Shown here piece by piece: positions 16,986 through 31,500 of a DNA stretch of 64,000 bases (positions within the stretch are counted from its first letter, which is position 1; every line of letters begins with the position of its first letter). The DNA is from Colletes latitarsis. Its lineage: Eukaryota > Arthropoda > Insecta > Hymenoptera > Colletidae. The translations under genes and the position numbers were made by a program. The notes beneath the pieces were generated by a model. It saw nothing but the letters and a program-made list of their open reading frames with translations. It ran no database searches and was not told where the DNA came from. Location: NCBI RefSeq assembly GCF_051014445.1, contig NC_135137.1, positions 21,081,501 through 21,145,500 of the forward strand, written 5' to 3'.

Positions 16986-19900
16986 ACCAAGACCTAACCC
17001 AGACCTAACCGTTGTTATCCTCTAAAATATTGATCGAAACCAAGTTTAATGGACTGTTTCAGTGTGGTACCACATTACTACGTGATTCAAACCAGAGAAA
17101 ACCAAGGATCTGGCCAACAAGAATGCGGAATAGGCAAAATCGTGAGCCAGATGCGGGCATAACCGAGACCTAACCCAGACCTAACCGGTGTTACCGACTA
17201 AAATACTGACCGAATCCAGGTATAAATGACTGTTACTGTGTGGTTCCACATTACTATGTGATTCAAACCCGAAAAAACCCAGGATTTGGCCAACAAGTAT
17301 GCGAAGAAGGCAAAAGCATGAGCCAGATGCGGGCATAACCGAGACCTAACCCAGACCTAACCGGTGTAATCCTCTAAAATATTGATCGAAACCAGGTTTA
17401 ATTGTCTGTTTCAGTGTGGTACCACATTACTACGTGATTCAAACCAGAGAAAGCCAAGGATCTGGCCAACAAGTATGCGAAGAAGGCAAAATTATGAGCC
17501 AGATGCGGGCATAACACAGACCTAACCCAGACCTAACCGGTGTTATACTCTAAAATACTGACCGAATCCAGGTTTAATTGTCTGTAACTGATTGGTACCA
17601 CGTTACTAGGTGGTTCAAATCCGAAAAAACCCAGGATCTGGCCCAGTATGCGAAGAAGGCAAAATCATGCGCCAGATGCGGGCATAACCCAGACCTAACC
17701 GTTGTTATCCTCTAAAATGTGGATCGAAACCAAGTTTAATGGACTGTTTCAGTGTGGTACCACAATACTACGTGATTCAAACCCGAAAAAACCCAGGATC
17801 TGTCCCACAAGTATGCGAAGAAGGTAAAATCATGAACCAGATGCGGGCATAACCAAGACCTAACCCAGACCTGACCGGTGTTATCCTCTAAAATATTGAT
17901 CGAAACCAAGTTTAATGGACTGTTTCAGTGTGGTACCACAATACTACGTGATTCAAACCCGAAAAAACCCAGGATCTGTCCCACAAGTATGCGAAGAAGG
18001 TAAAATCATGAGCCAGATGCGGGCATAACCCAGGCCTAACCCAGACCTAACCGGCGTTACCGATTAAAACACTAACCGAATCCAGGTATAATTGACTGTT
18101 ACTGTGTGGTTCCACATTACTACGTGATTCAAACCAGAGAAAACCAAGGATCTGGCCAACAAGTATGCGAAGTAGGCAAAATTATGAGCCAGATGCGGGC
18201 ATAACACAGACCTAACCTAGACCTAACCGGTGTTATGTTCTAAAATGTGAATCGAAACCAGGTTTAATTGACAGTTTCTGTGTGGTACCACATTACTACG
18301 TGATTCAAACCCGAAAAAACCCAGGATCTGGCCAACAAGTATGCGAAGAACGCAAAATCATGGGCCAGATGCGGGCATAACCCAGACCTAACCCAGACCT
18401 AGCTGGTGTTATCCTCCAAAATATGCATCGAAACCAAGTTTAATTGGCTGTTTCAGTGTGGTACCACATTACTACGTGATTCTAACCGGAAAAAACCCAG
18501 GATCTGGCCAACAAGTATGCGAATTAGGCAAAATCATGACCCAGATGCGGGAATAACCTACACCTAACCCAGACCTAACCGGTGTTATCCTCTAAAATAT
18601 TGATCGAAACCAGGTTTAAGTGTCTGTTTCAGTGCGGTACCACATTACTACGTTATTCAAACCAGAGAAAACCAAGGATCTGGCCAACAAGTATGCGAAG
18701 AACGCAAAATCATGGGCCAGATGCGGGCATAACCCAGACCTAACCCAGACCTAGCTGGTGTTATCCTCCAAAATATGCATCGAAACCAAGTTTAATTGTC
18801 TGTTTCAGTGTGGTACCACATTACTACGTGATTCTAACCGGAAAAAACCCAGGATCTGGCCAACAAGTATGCGAATTAGGCAAAATCATGACCCAGATGC
18901 GGGAATAACCTACACCTAACCCAGACCTAACCGGTGTTATCCTCTAAAATATTGATCGAAACCAGGTTTAATTGTCTGTTTCAGTGTGGTACCACATTAC
19001 TACGTGATTCAAACCAGAGAAAACCAAGGATCTGGCCAACAAGTATGCGAAGAAGGCAGAATTATGAGCCAGATGCGGGCATAACACAGCCCTAACCCAG
19101 ACCTAACCGGTGTTATCCTCTAAAATACTGACCGAATCCAGGTTTAATTGACTGTAACTGATTGGTACCACGTTACTACGTGGTTCAAACCAGAGAAAAC
19201 CAAGGATCTGGTCAACATGAATGCGGAATAGGCAAAATCATGACCCAGATGCGGGAATAACCTACACCTAACTCAGACCTAACCGGTGTTATCCTCTAAA
19301 ATATTGATCGAATCCAAGTTTAATGGACTGTTTCAGTGTGGTGCCACATTACTACATGATTCAAACCCGAGAAAACCGAGGATCTGGTCAACAAGCATGC
19401 GAAGAAGGCAAAATCATGAGCCAGATGCGGGCATAACCCAGACCTAACCCAGACCTAACCGGTGTTATCCTCTAAAATATTGATCGAAACCAAGTTTAAT
19501 GGACTGTTTCAGTGTGGTACCACAATACTACGTGATTCAAACCCGAAAAAACCCAGGATCTGTCCCACAAGTATGCGAAGAAGGTAAAATCATGAGCCAG
19601 ATGCGGGCATAACCCAGGCGTAACCCAGACCTAACCGGCGTTACCGATTAAAACACTGACCGAATCCAGGTATAATTGACTGTTACTGTGTGGTTCCACA
19701 TTACTATGTGATTCAAACACGAAAAAACCCAGGATCTGGCCAACAAGTATGCGAAGAAGGCAAAATCATGCGACAGATGCGGGCATAACCCCGACCTAAC
19801 CCAGACCTAACCGGTGTTATCCTCTAAAATATTGATCGAAACCAAGTTTAATGGACTGTTTCAGTGTGGTACCACATTACTACGTGATTCAAACCCGAAA

Positions 19901-22900
19901 ATACCCAGGATCTGTCCAACAAGTATGCGAAGAAGGTAAAATCATGAGCCAGATGCGGGCATAACCAAGACCTAACCCAGACCTAACCGTTGTTATCCTC
20001 TAAAATATTGATCGAAACCAAGTTTAATGGACTGTTTCAGTGTGGTACCACATTACTACGTGATTCAAACCAGAGAAAACCAAGGATCTGGCCAACAAGA
20101 ATGCGGAATAGGCAAAATCGTGAGCCAGATGCGGCAATAACCGAGACCTAACCCAGACCTAACCGGTGTTACCGATTAAAATACTGACCGAATCCAGGTA
20201 TAAACGACTGTTACTGTGTGGTTCCACATTACTCTGTGATTCAAACCCGAAAAAACCCAGGATTTGGCCAACAAGTATGCGAAGAAGGCAAAAGCATGAG
20301 CCAGATGCGGGCATAACCGAGACCTAACCCAGACCTAACCGGTGTTATCCTCTAAAATATTGATCGAAACCAGGTTTAATTGTCTGATTCAGTGTGGTAC
20401 CACATTACTACGTGATTCAAACCAGAGAAAGCCAAGGATCTGGCCAACAAGTATGCGAAGAAGGCAAAATTATGAGCCAGATGCGGGCATAACACAGACC
20501 TAACCCAGACCTAACCGGTGTTATACTCTAAAATACTGAACGAATCCAGCTTTAATTGACTGTTACTGTGTGGCACCACATTACTACGTGATTCAAACCA
20601 GAGAAAACCAAGGATCTGGCCAACAAGTATGCGAAGAACGCAAAATCACGGGCCAGATGCGGGAATAACCTAGACCTAACCCAGACCTAACCGGTGTTAT
20701 CCTCTAAAATATTGATCGAAACCAGGTTTAATTGTCTGTTTCAGTGTGGTACCACATTACTACGTGATTCAAACCAGAGAAAACCAAGGATCTGGCGAAC
20801 AAGTGTGCGAAGAAGGCAAAATTATGAGCCAGATGCGGGCATAACACAGACCTAACCTAGACCTAACCGGTGTTATCCTCTAAAATATGCATCGAAACCA
20901 AGTTTAATTGTCTGTTTCAGTGTGGTACCACATTACTACGTGATTCATACCAGAGAAAAACAAGGATCTGGCCAACAAGAATGCGGAATAGGCAAAATCA
21001 TGAGCCAGATGCGGGCATAACCCTGACCTAACCCAGACCTAACCGGTGTTATGTTCTAAAATGTGAATCGAAACCAGGTTTAATTGACAGTTTCTGTGTG
21101 GTACCACATTACTACGTGATTCAAACCCGAAAAAACCCAGGATCTGGCCAACAAGTACGCGAAGAACGCAAAATCATGGGCCAGATGCGGGCATAACCCA
21201 GACCTAACCCAGACCTAGCCGTTGTTATCCTCCAAAATATGCATCGAAACCAAGTTTAATTGTCTGTTTCAGTGTGGTACCACATTACTACGTGATTCTA
21301 ACCGGAAAAAACCCAGGATCTGGCCAACAAGTATGCGAATTAGGCAAAATCATGACCCAGATGCGGGAATAACCTACACCTAACCCAGACCTAACCGGTG
21401 TTATCCTCTAAAATATTGATCGAAACCAGGTTTAATGGACTGTTTCAGTGTGGTACCACATTACTACGTGATTCAAACCAGAGAAAACCAAGGATCTGGC
21501 CAACAAGTATGCGAAGAAGGCAGAATTATGAGCCAGATGCGGGCATAACACAGTCCTAACCCAGACCTAACCGGTGTTATCCTCTAAAATACTGACCGAA
21601 TCCAGGTTTAATTGACTGTAACTGATTGGTACCACGTTACTACGTGGTTCAAACCAGAGAAAACCAAGGAACTGGCCAACATGAATGCGGAATAGGCAAA
21701 ATCATGAGCCAGATGCGGACATAACACAGACCTAACCCAGACCTAGCCGGTGTTATCCTCTAAAATATTCATCGAAACCAAGTTTAATGGACTGTTTCAG
21801 TGTGGTGCCACATTACTACGTGATTCAAACCCGAGAAAACCGAGGATCTGGCCAACAAGTATGCGAAGAAGGCAAAATCATGAGCCAGATGCGGGCAAAA
21901 CCCAGACCTAACCCAGACCTAACCGGTGTTATCCTCTAAGATATTGATCGAAACCAAGTTTAATGGACTGTTTCACTGTGGTATCACATTATTACGTGAT
22001 TCAAACCCGAAAAAACGCAGGATCTGTCCAACAAGTATGCGAAGAACGCAAAATCATGAGCCAGATGCGGGCATTTCCCAGGCCTAACCCAGACCTAACC
22101 GGCGTTACCGATTAAAACACTGACCGAATCCAGGTATAATTGACTGTTACTGTGTGGTTCCACATTACTATGTGTTTCAAACACGCAAAAACCCAGGATC
22201 TGGCCAACAAGTATGCGAAGAAGGCAATATCATGAGCCAGATGCGGGCATAACCCAGACCTAACCGGTGTTATCCTCTAAAATATTGATCGAAACCAAGT
22301 TTAATGGACTGTTTCAGTGTGGTACCACAATACTGCGTGATTCAAACCCGAAAAAACCCAGGATCTGTCCCACAAGTATGCGAAGAAGGTAAAATCATGA
22401 GCCAGATGCGGGCATAACCCAGACCTAACCCAGACCTAACCGGTGTTATCCTCTAAAATATTGATCGAAACCAAGTTTAATGGACTGTTTCAGTGTGGTA
22501 CCACAATACTACGTGTTTCAAACCCGAAAAAACCCAGGATCTGTCCCACAAGTATGCGAAGAAGGTAAAATCATGAGCCAGATGCGGGCATAACCCAGGC
22601 CTAACCCAGACCTAACCGGCGTTACCGATTAAAACACTGACCGAATCCAGGTATAATTGACTGTTACTGTGTGGTTCCACATTACTATGTGATTCAAACC
22701 CGAAAAAACCCAGGATCTGGCCAACAAGTATGCGAAGAAGGCAAAATCATGAGCCAGATGCGGGCATAACCAAGACCTAACCCAGACCTAACCGTTGTTA
22801 TCTTCTAAAATATTGATCGAAACCAAGTTTAATGGACTGTTTCAGTGTGGTACCACATTACTACGTGATTCAAACCAGAGAAAACCAAGGATCTGGCCAA

Positions 22901-24760
22901 CAAGAATGCGGAATAGGCAAAATCGTGAGCCAGATGCGGGCATAACCGAGACCTAACCCAGACCTAACCGGTGTTACCGACTAAAATACTGACCGAATCC
23001 AGGTATAAACGACTGTTACTGTGTGGTTCCACATTACTATGTGATTCAAACCCGAAAAAACCCAGGATTTGGCCAACAAGTATGCGAAGAAGGCAAAAGC
23101 ATGAGCCAGATGCGGGCATAACCCAGACCTAACCCAGACCTAACCGGTGTTATCCTCTAAAATATTGATCGAAACCAAGTTTAATGGACTGTTTCAGTGT
23201 GGTACCACAATACTACGTGATTCAAACCCGAAAAAACCCAGGATCTGTCCAACAAGTATGCGAAGAAGGTAAAATCATGAGCCAGATGCGGGCATAACCC
23301 AGGCCTAACCCAGACCTAACCGGTGTTACCGATTAAAACACTGACCGAATCCAGGTATAATTGACTGTTACTGTGTGGCACCACATTACTATGTGATTCA
23401 AACCCGAAAAAACCCAGGATCTGGCCAACAAGTATGCGAAGAACGCAAAATCATGCGCCAGATGCGGGCATAACCCAGATGTAACCCAGACCTAACCGGT
23501 GTTATCCTCTAAAATATTGACCGATACCAAGTTTAATGGACTGTTTCAGTGTGGTACCACATTACAACGTGATTCAAACCCGAAAAAACCCAGGATCTGT
23601 CCAACAAGTATGCGAAGAAGGTAAAATCATGAGCCAGATACGGGCATAACCCAGACCTAACCCAGACCTAACCGGTGTTATCCTCTAAAATATTGATCGA
23701 TACCAAGTTTAATGGACTGTTTCAGTGTGGTACCACATTACTACGTGATTCAAACCCGAAAAAACCCAGGATCTGTCCAACAAGTACGCGAAGAAGGTAA
23801 AATCATGAGCCAGATGCGGGCATAACCCAGACCTAACCCAGACCTAACCGGTGTTATCCTCTAAAATATTGATCGAAACCAAGTTTAATGGACTGTTTCA
23901 GTGTGGTACCAAATTACTACGTGATTCAAACCAGAGAAAACCAAGGATCTGGCCAACAAGAATGCGGAATAGGCAAAATCGTGTGCCAGATGCGGGCATA
24001 ACCGAGACCTAACCCAGACCTAACCGGTGTTACCGACTAAAATACTGACCGAATCCAGGTATAAATGACTGTTACTGTGTGGCTCCACATTACTATGTGA
24101 TTCAAACCCGAAAAAACCCAGGATTTGGCCAACAAGTATGCGAAGAAGGCAAAAGCATGAGCCAGATGCGGGCATAACCGAGACCTAACCCAGACCTAAC
24201 CGGTGTTATCCTCTAAAATATTGATCGAAACCAGGTTTAATTGTCTGTTTCAGTGTGGTACCACATTACTACGTGATTCAAACCAGAGAAAGCCAAGGAT
24301 CTGGCCAACAAGTATGCGAAGAAGGCAAAATTATGAGCCAGATGCGGGCATAACACAGACCTTACCCAGACCTAACCGGTGTTATACTCTAAAATACTGA
24401 CCGAATCCAGGTTTAATTGACTGTAACTGATTGGTACCATGTTACTAGGTGGTTCAAATCCGAAAAAACCGAGGATCTGGCCCAGTATGCGAAGCAGGCA
24501 AAATCATGCGCCAGATGCGGGCATAACCCAGACCTAACCGGTGTTATCCTCTAAAATATTGATCGAAACCAGGTTTAATTGTCTGTTTCAGTGTGGTACC
24601 ACATTACTACGTGATTCAAACCAGGGAAAGCCAAGGATCTGGCCAACAAGTATGCGAAGAAGGCAAAATTATGTGCCAGATGCGGGCATAACCCAGACCT
24701 AACTCAGACCTAACCGGTATTATCCTCTAAAATACAGAGCGAATCCAGCTTTAATTGACT
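16986..24760. repeat. Higher-order repeat block, about 2.8-3.0 kb period
   Basis: A landmark run (AACCAAGACC, then GTTGTTATCCTC, then GGAATAGGCAAAATCGTGAG) recurs at 16986, 19963 and 22768, spacings of 2977 and 2805, or 16-17 monomers. Within it, TATTGATCG, ATACTGACCG (GGTTCC), ATGCATCG and GTGAATCG monomers keep a similar order. Copies differ by gain or loss of whole monomers. The stretch 20.6-22.7 kb also resembles the window's left block (about 180-1805 plus 8872-9399) and includes the unoccupied insertion site. Confidence 0.7.
21189..21204. other. Unoccupied paralogous insertion site
   Basis: GGGCATAACCCAGACC in a monomer whose left side (GAAGAACGCAAAATCATGGG) and right side (TAACCCAGACCTAGCC, then CCTCCAAAATATGCATCG) match the two flanks of retrotransposon copy 1. 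It shows the satellite before insertion and fixes the element's ends. Similar sites are at 18373-18388 and 62101-62116. Confidence 0.85.
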
Positions 24761-24769
24761 GTTACTGTG

Positions 24770-25125
24770 TGGCACCACATTACTACGTGATTCAAACCAG
24801 AGATAACCAAGGACCTGGACAACAAATGTGTGAAGAAGGCCATTTGCGAATCATGAGCCAGATGTGGGCATAACCAGGCCTAACCCAGACCTAGCCGGTG
24901 TTATCCTCTAAAATATTGATCGAAACCAGGTTTAATTGTCTGGTTCAGTGTGGTACCACACTACTACGTGATTCAAACCAGAGAAAACCAAGGTTCTGGC
25001 CTACAAGTATGCGAAGAAGGTAATATCATGAGCCAGGATCTGTCCAGCAAGTATGCGAAGAAGGTAAAATCATGAGCCAGATGCTGGCATAACCCAGACC
25101 TAACCCAGACCTCATCCCCGGTGTT
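24770..25125. repeat. Degenerate satellite stretch with an internal rearrangement
   Basis: The most diverged monomers of the array. One reads GACAACAAATGTGTGAAG and GGCCATTTGCGAATC where others have a conserved AAGGCAAAATC. At 24992-25087 a piece of about 45 bp (TCTGG...GAGCCAG) is tandemly repeated within a monomer, the junction being GAGCCAG/GATCTG at 25036. At 25111-25120 the cassette ends CTCATCCCCG instead of CTAACCG. Such decay suggests an older boundary between more recently amplified blocks. Confidence 0.65.
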
Positions 25126-28100
25126 ATCCTCTAAAATATTGATTGAAACCAAGTTTAATGGACTGTTCCAGTGTGGTACCACATTACTACGTAATTCAAA
25201 CCAGAGAAAACCAAGGATCTGGCCAACATGAATGCGGAATACGCAAAATCGTGAGCCAGATGCGGGCATAACCCAGACCTAACCCAGACCTAACCGGTGT
25301 TACCGACTAAAATACTGACCGAATCCAGGTTTAATTGACTGTTTCGGTGTGGTACCACATTACTATTTGATTCAAACCCGAAAAAACCCAGGATCTGGCC
25401 AACAAGTATGCGAAGTAGGCAAAATCATGAGCCAGATGCGGGCATAACCCAGACCTAACTCAGACCTAACCGGTTTTATCCTCTAAAATACAGAGCGAAT
25501 CCAGCTTTAATTGACTGTTACTGTGTGGCACCACATTACTACGTGATTCAAACCAGAGATAACCAAGGACCTGACCAACAAGTATGCGAAGAAGGCAAAA
25601 TTATGAGCCAGATGCGGGCATAACACAGTCCTAACCCAGACCTAACCGGTGTTATCCTCTAAAATATTGATCGAACCCAAGATTAATGGACTGATTCACT
25701 GTGGTATCACATTATTACGTGATTCAAACCCGAAAAAACGCAGGATCTGTCCAACAAGTATGCGAAGAAGACAAAATCATGAGCCAGATGCGGGCATTTC
25801 CCAGGCCTAACCCAGACCTAACCGGTGTTACCGACTAAAATACTGACCGAATCCAGGTATAATTGACTGTTACTGTGTGGCTCCACATTACTATGTGTTT
25901 CAAACCCGCAAAAACCCAGGATCTGGCCAACAAGTATGCGAAGAAGGCAATATCATGAGCCAGATGCGGGCATAACCCAGACCTAACCCAGACCTAACCG
26001 GTGTTATCCTCGAAAATATTGATCGAAACCAAGTTTAATGGACTGTTTCAGTGTGGTGCCACATTACTACATGATTCAAACTCGAGAAAACCGAGGATCT
26101 GGCCAACAAGCATGCGAAGAAGGCAAAATCATGAGCCAGATGCGGGCATAACCCAGACCTAACCCAGACCTAACGGTGTTATCCTCTAAAATATTGATCG
26201 AAACCAAGTTTAATGGACTGTTTCAGTGTGGTACCACAATACTACGTGATTCAAACCCGAAAAAACCCAGGATCCGTCCAACAAGTATGCGAAGAAGGTA
26301 AAATCATGAGCCAGATGCGGGCATAACCAAGGTCTAACCCAGGCCTAACCGGTGTTACCGATTAAAACACTGACCGAATCCAGGTATAATTGACTGTTAC
26401 TGTGTGGTTCCACATTACTATGTGATTCAAACCCGGAAATACCCAGGATCTGGCCAACAAGTATGCGAAGAAGGCAAAATCATGCGCCAGATGCGGGCAT
26501 AACCCAGACCTAACCCAGACCTAACCGGTGTTATCCTCTAAAATATTGATCGAAACCAAGTTTAATGGACTGTTTCAGTGTGGTACCACATTACTACGTG
26601 ATTCAAACCCGAAAAAACCCAGGATCTGGCCAACATGAATGCGGAATATGCAAAATCGTGAGCCAGATGCGGGCATAACCCAGACCTAACCCAGACCTAA
26701 CCGGTGTTACCGACTAAAATACTGACCGAATCCAGGTTTAATTGACTGTTTCAGTGTGGTACCACATTACTATATGATTCAAACCCGAAAAAACACAAGA
26801 TCTGGCCAACAAGTACATGAAAAAGGCAAAATTATGAGCGAGATGCGGGCATAACCCTGGCCTAACCTAGACCTAACCGGTCTTATCCTCTAAAATATTG
26901 ATCGAAACCAAGTTTAATTGTCTGTTTCACTGTGGTACCACATTATTACGTGCTTCAAACCAGAGAAAACCAAGGATCTGGCCAACAAGTATGGGGAAAA
27001 GGCAAAATCATGAGCCAGATGCGGGCATAACCCAGACCTAACCCAGATCTAACCGGTGATACCCTGTAAAATACTGACCGAATCCAGATATAATTGATTT
27101 ATACCGTGTGGTACCAGATTACTACGTGATTCAAACCCGAAAAAACCCAGGATCTGGCCAACAAGTATGCGAAGAAGGCAAAATCATGAGCCAGATGCGG
27201 ACATAACCCAGACCTAACCCAGACCTAACCGGTGTTATCCTCTAAAATATTCATCGAAACCAAGTTTAATGGCCTGTTTCAGTGTGGTACCACATTACTA
27301 CGTGATTCAAACCCGAGAACACCGAGGATCTGCCCAACAAGTATGCGAAGAAGGTAAAATCATGAGCCAGATGCGGGCATAACCCAGACTTTACCGAGAC
27401 CTAACCGGTGTAATCCTCGAAAATGTGGATCGCAACCAGGTTTAGTTGACTATTTCAGTGTGGTACCACATTACTACGTGATTCAAACCAGAGAAAACCA
27501 AGGATCTGGCCAACAAGTGTGCGAAGAAGGCAAAATTATGAGCCAGATGCGGGCATAACATAGACCTAACCCAGACCTAACCGGTGTTATCCTCTAAAAT
27601 ACTGACCGAATCCAGGTTTAATTGACTGTAACTGATTGGTACCACGTTACTACGTGGTTCAAATCCGAAAAAACCCATGATCTGGCCAACAAGTATCCGA
27701 AACGCAAAATCATGGGCCAGATGCGGGCATAACCCAGACCTAACCCAGACCTAGCCGGTGTTATCCTCTAAAATATGCATCGAAACCAAGTTTAATGGCC
27801 TGTTTCAGTGTGCACCACATTACTACGTGATTCAAACCCGAAAAAACCCAGGATCTGGCCAACAAGTATGCGAATTAGGCAAAATCATGACCCAGATGCG
27901 GGAATAACCTAGACCTAACCCAGACCTAACCGGTGTTATCCTCTAAAATATTGATCGAAACCAGGTTTAATTGTCTGTTTCAGTGTGGTACCACATTACT
28001 ACGTGATTCAAACCAAAGAAAACCAAGGATCTGGCCAACAAGTATGCGGAAAAGGTAAAATCATGAGCCAGATGCGGGCATAACCCAGACCTAACCCGGA

Positions 28101-28397
28101 TCTAACCGGTGTTACCCTGTAAAATATTGATCGAACCAGGTTTAGTTGACTGTTTCGCTGTGGTACAACATTACTACGTGATTCAAACAGGAAAAAACCC
28201 AGGATCTGGCCAACAAGTATTCGAGGAAGGCAAAATCATGAGCGAGATGCGGGCATAATCCAGACCTAACCCAGACCTAACCGGTATTATCCTCTAAAAT
28301 ATTGATCGAAACCAGATATAATTGATTGATACTGTGTGGTACCAGATTACTACGTGATTCAAACCTGAAAAAACCCAGGATCTGGCCAACAAGTATG

Positions 28398-31300
28398 CGA
28401 GGAAGGCAAAATCATGAGCGAGATGCGGGCATAATCCAGACCTAACCCAGACCTAACCGGTGTTATCCTCTAAAATATTCATCGAAACCAGGTTTTATTG
28501 ACTGTTTCAGTGTGGCTCCACATTACTACGTGATTCAAACCCGAAAAAACCCAGCATCTGGCCAACAAGTATGCGAAGAAGGCAAAATCATGCGCCAGAT
28601 GCGGGCAAAACCCAGGCCTAACCCAGACCTAACCGGTGCTACCGACTAAAATACTGACCGAATCCAGATATAATTGATTGATACTGTGTGGTACCAGATT
28701 ACTACGTAATTCAAACCTGAAAAAACCCAGGATCTGGCCAACAAGTATGCGAAGAAGGCAAAATCATGAGCCAGATGCGGACATAACCCAGACCTAACCC
28801 AGACCTAGCCGGTTTTATCCCCTAAAATATTCATCGAAAGCAAGTTTAATGGCCTGTTTCAGTGTGGTACCACATTACTACGTGATTCAAACCCGAGAAA
28901 ACCCAGGATCTGCCCAACAAGTATGCGAAGAAGGCAAAATCATGAGCCAGATGCGGGCATAACCCAGACCTAACCGGTGTTATCCTCTAAAATGTTGATT
29001 GAAACCAAGTTTAATGGACTGTTTCTGTGTGGAACCACATTACTACGTGACTCGAAACCTAAAAAACCCAGGATCTGGCCAACAAGTATGCGAAGAAGGC
29101 AAAATCATGAGCCAGATGCGGGCATAACCCAGACCTAACCCAGACCTAACCGGTGTTATCCTCTAAAATATTGATTGAAACCAAGTTTGATGGACTGTTC
29201 CAGTGTGGTACCACATTACTACGTAATTCAAACCAGAGAAAACCAAGGATCTGGCCAACTTGAATGCGGAATATGCAAAATTATGAGCCAGATGCGGGCA
29301 TAACACAGTCCTAACCCAGACCTAACCGGTGTTATCCTCTAAAATATTCATCGGAACCAAGTTTAATGGACTGTTTCAGTGTGGTGCCACATTACTACGT
29401 GATTCAAACCCGAGGAAACCCAGGATCTGTCCAGCAAGTATGCGAAGAAGGTAAAATCATGAGCCAGATGCTGGCATAACCCAGACCTAACCCAGACCTA
29501 ACCGGTGTTATCCTCTAAAATATTGATTGAAACCAAGTTTAATGGACTGTTCCAGTGTGGTACCACATTACTACGTAATTCAAACCAGAGAAAACCAAGG
29601 ATCTGGCCAACATGAATGCGGAATATGCAAAATCGTGAGCCAGATGCGGGCATAACCCAGACCTAACCCAGACCTAACCGGTGTTATACTCTAAAATACT
29701 GACCGAATCCAGGTTTAATTGACTGTAACTGATTGGTACCACGTTACTAGGTGGTTCAAATCCGAAAAAACCGAGGATCTGGGCCAGTATGCGAAAAAGG
29801 CAAAATCATGCGCCGGATGCGGGCATAACCCAGACCTAACCGGTGTTATCCTCTAAAATATTGATCGAAACCAGGTTCAATTGTCTGTTTCACTGTGGTA
29901 CCACATTATTACGTGATTCAAACCAGAGAAAACCAAGGATCTGGCCAACAAGTATGCGGAAAAGGTAAAATCATGAGCCAGATGCGGGCATAACCCAGAC
30001 CTAACCCGGATCTAACCGGTGTTACCCTGTAAAATATTGATCGAACCAGGTTTAGTTGACTGTTTCGCTGTGGTACAACATTACTACGTGATTCAAACAG
30101 GAAAAAACCCAGGATCTGGCCAACAAGTATTCGAGGAAGGCAAAATCATGAGCGAGATGCGGGCATAATCCAGACCTAACCCAGACCTAACCGGTGTTAT
30201 CCTCTAAAATATTCATCGAAACCAGGTTTTGTTGACTGTTTCAGTGTGGCTCCACATTACTACGTGATTCAAACCCGAAAAAACCCAGCATCTGGCCAAC
30301 AAGTATGCGAAGAAGGCAAAATCATGCGCCAGATGCGGGCAAAACCCAGGCCTAACCCAGACCTAACCGGTGCTACCGACTAAAATACTGACCGAATCCA
30401 GATATAATTGATTGATACTGTGTGGTACCAGATTACTACGTAATTCAAACCTGAAAAAACCCAGGATCTGGCCAACAAGTATGCGAAGAAGGCAAAATCA
30501 TGAGCCAGATGCGGACATAACCCAGACCTAACCCAGACCTAGCCGGTTTTATCCCCTAAAATATTCATCGAAAGCAAGTTTAATGGCCTGTTTCAGTGTG
30601 GTACCACATTACTACGTGATTCAAACCCGAGAAAACCCAGGATCTGCCCAAGAAGTATGCGAAGAAGGCAAAATCATGAGCCAGATGCGGGCATAACCCA
30701 GACCTAACCGGTGTTATCCTCTAAAATGTTGATTGAAACCAAGTTTAATGGACTGTTTCTGTGTGGAACCACATTACTACGTGACTCGAAACCTAAAAAA
30801 CCCAGGATCTGGCCAACAAGTATGCGAAGAAGGCAAAATCATGAGCCAGATGCGGGCATAACCCAGACCTAACCCAGACCTAACCGGTGTTATCCTCTAA
30901 AATATTGATTGAAACCAAGTTTAATGGACTGTTCCAGTGTGGTACCACATTACTACGTAATTCAAACCAGAGAAAACCAAGGATCTGGCCAACTTGAATG
31001 CGGAATATGCAAAATTATGAGCCAGATGCGGGCATAACACAGTCCTAACCCAGACCTAACCGGTGTTATCCTCTAAAATATTCATCGAAACCAAGTTTAA
31101 TGGACTGTTTCAGTGTGGTGCCACATTACTACGTGATTCAAACCCGAGGAAACCCAGGATCTGTCCAGCAAGTATGCGAAGAAGGTAAAATCATGAGCCA
31201 GATGCTGGCATAACCCAGACCTAACCCAGACCTAACCGGTGTTATCCTCTAAAATATTGATTGAAACCAAGTTTAATGGACTGTTCCAGTGTGGTACCAC

Positions 31301-31500
31301 ATTACTACGTAATTCAAACCAGAGAAAACCAAGGATCTGGCCAACATGAATGCGGAATATGCAAAATCGTGAGCCAGATGCGGGCATAACCCAGACCTAA
31401 CCCAGACCTAACCGGTGTTACCGACTAAAATACTGACCGAATCCAGGTTTAATTGACTGTTTCAGTGTGGTACCACATTACTATATGATTCAAACCCGAA
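28398..31500. repeat. Higher-order repeat, 1734-bp period (10 monomers)
   Basis: The sequence from GCGAGGAAGGCAAAATCATG at 28398 repeats from 30132 (offset 1734), and the AGCAAGTTTAATGGCC variant recurs with the same offset (28835 and 30569 for CGAAAGC). Sparse substitutions separate the copies, for example GGTTTTATTGAC against GGTTTTGTTGAC at about 28.49 and 30.23 kb. Partial further copies of the same monomer order occur near 35.1 and 39.2 kb. Confidence 0.75.
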
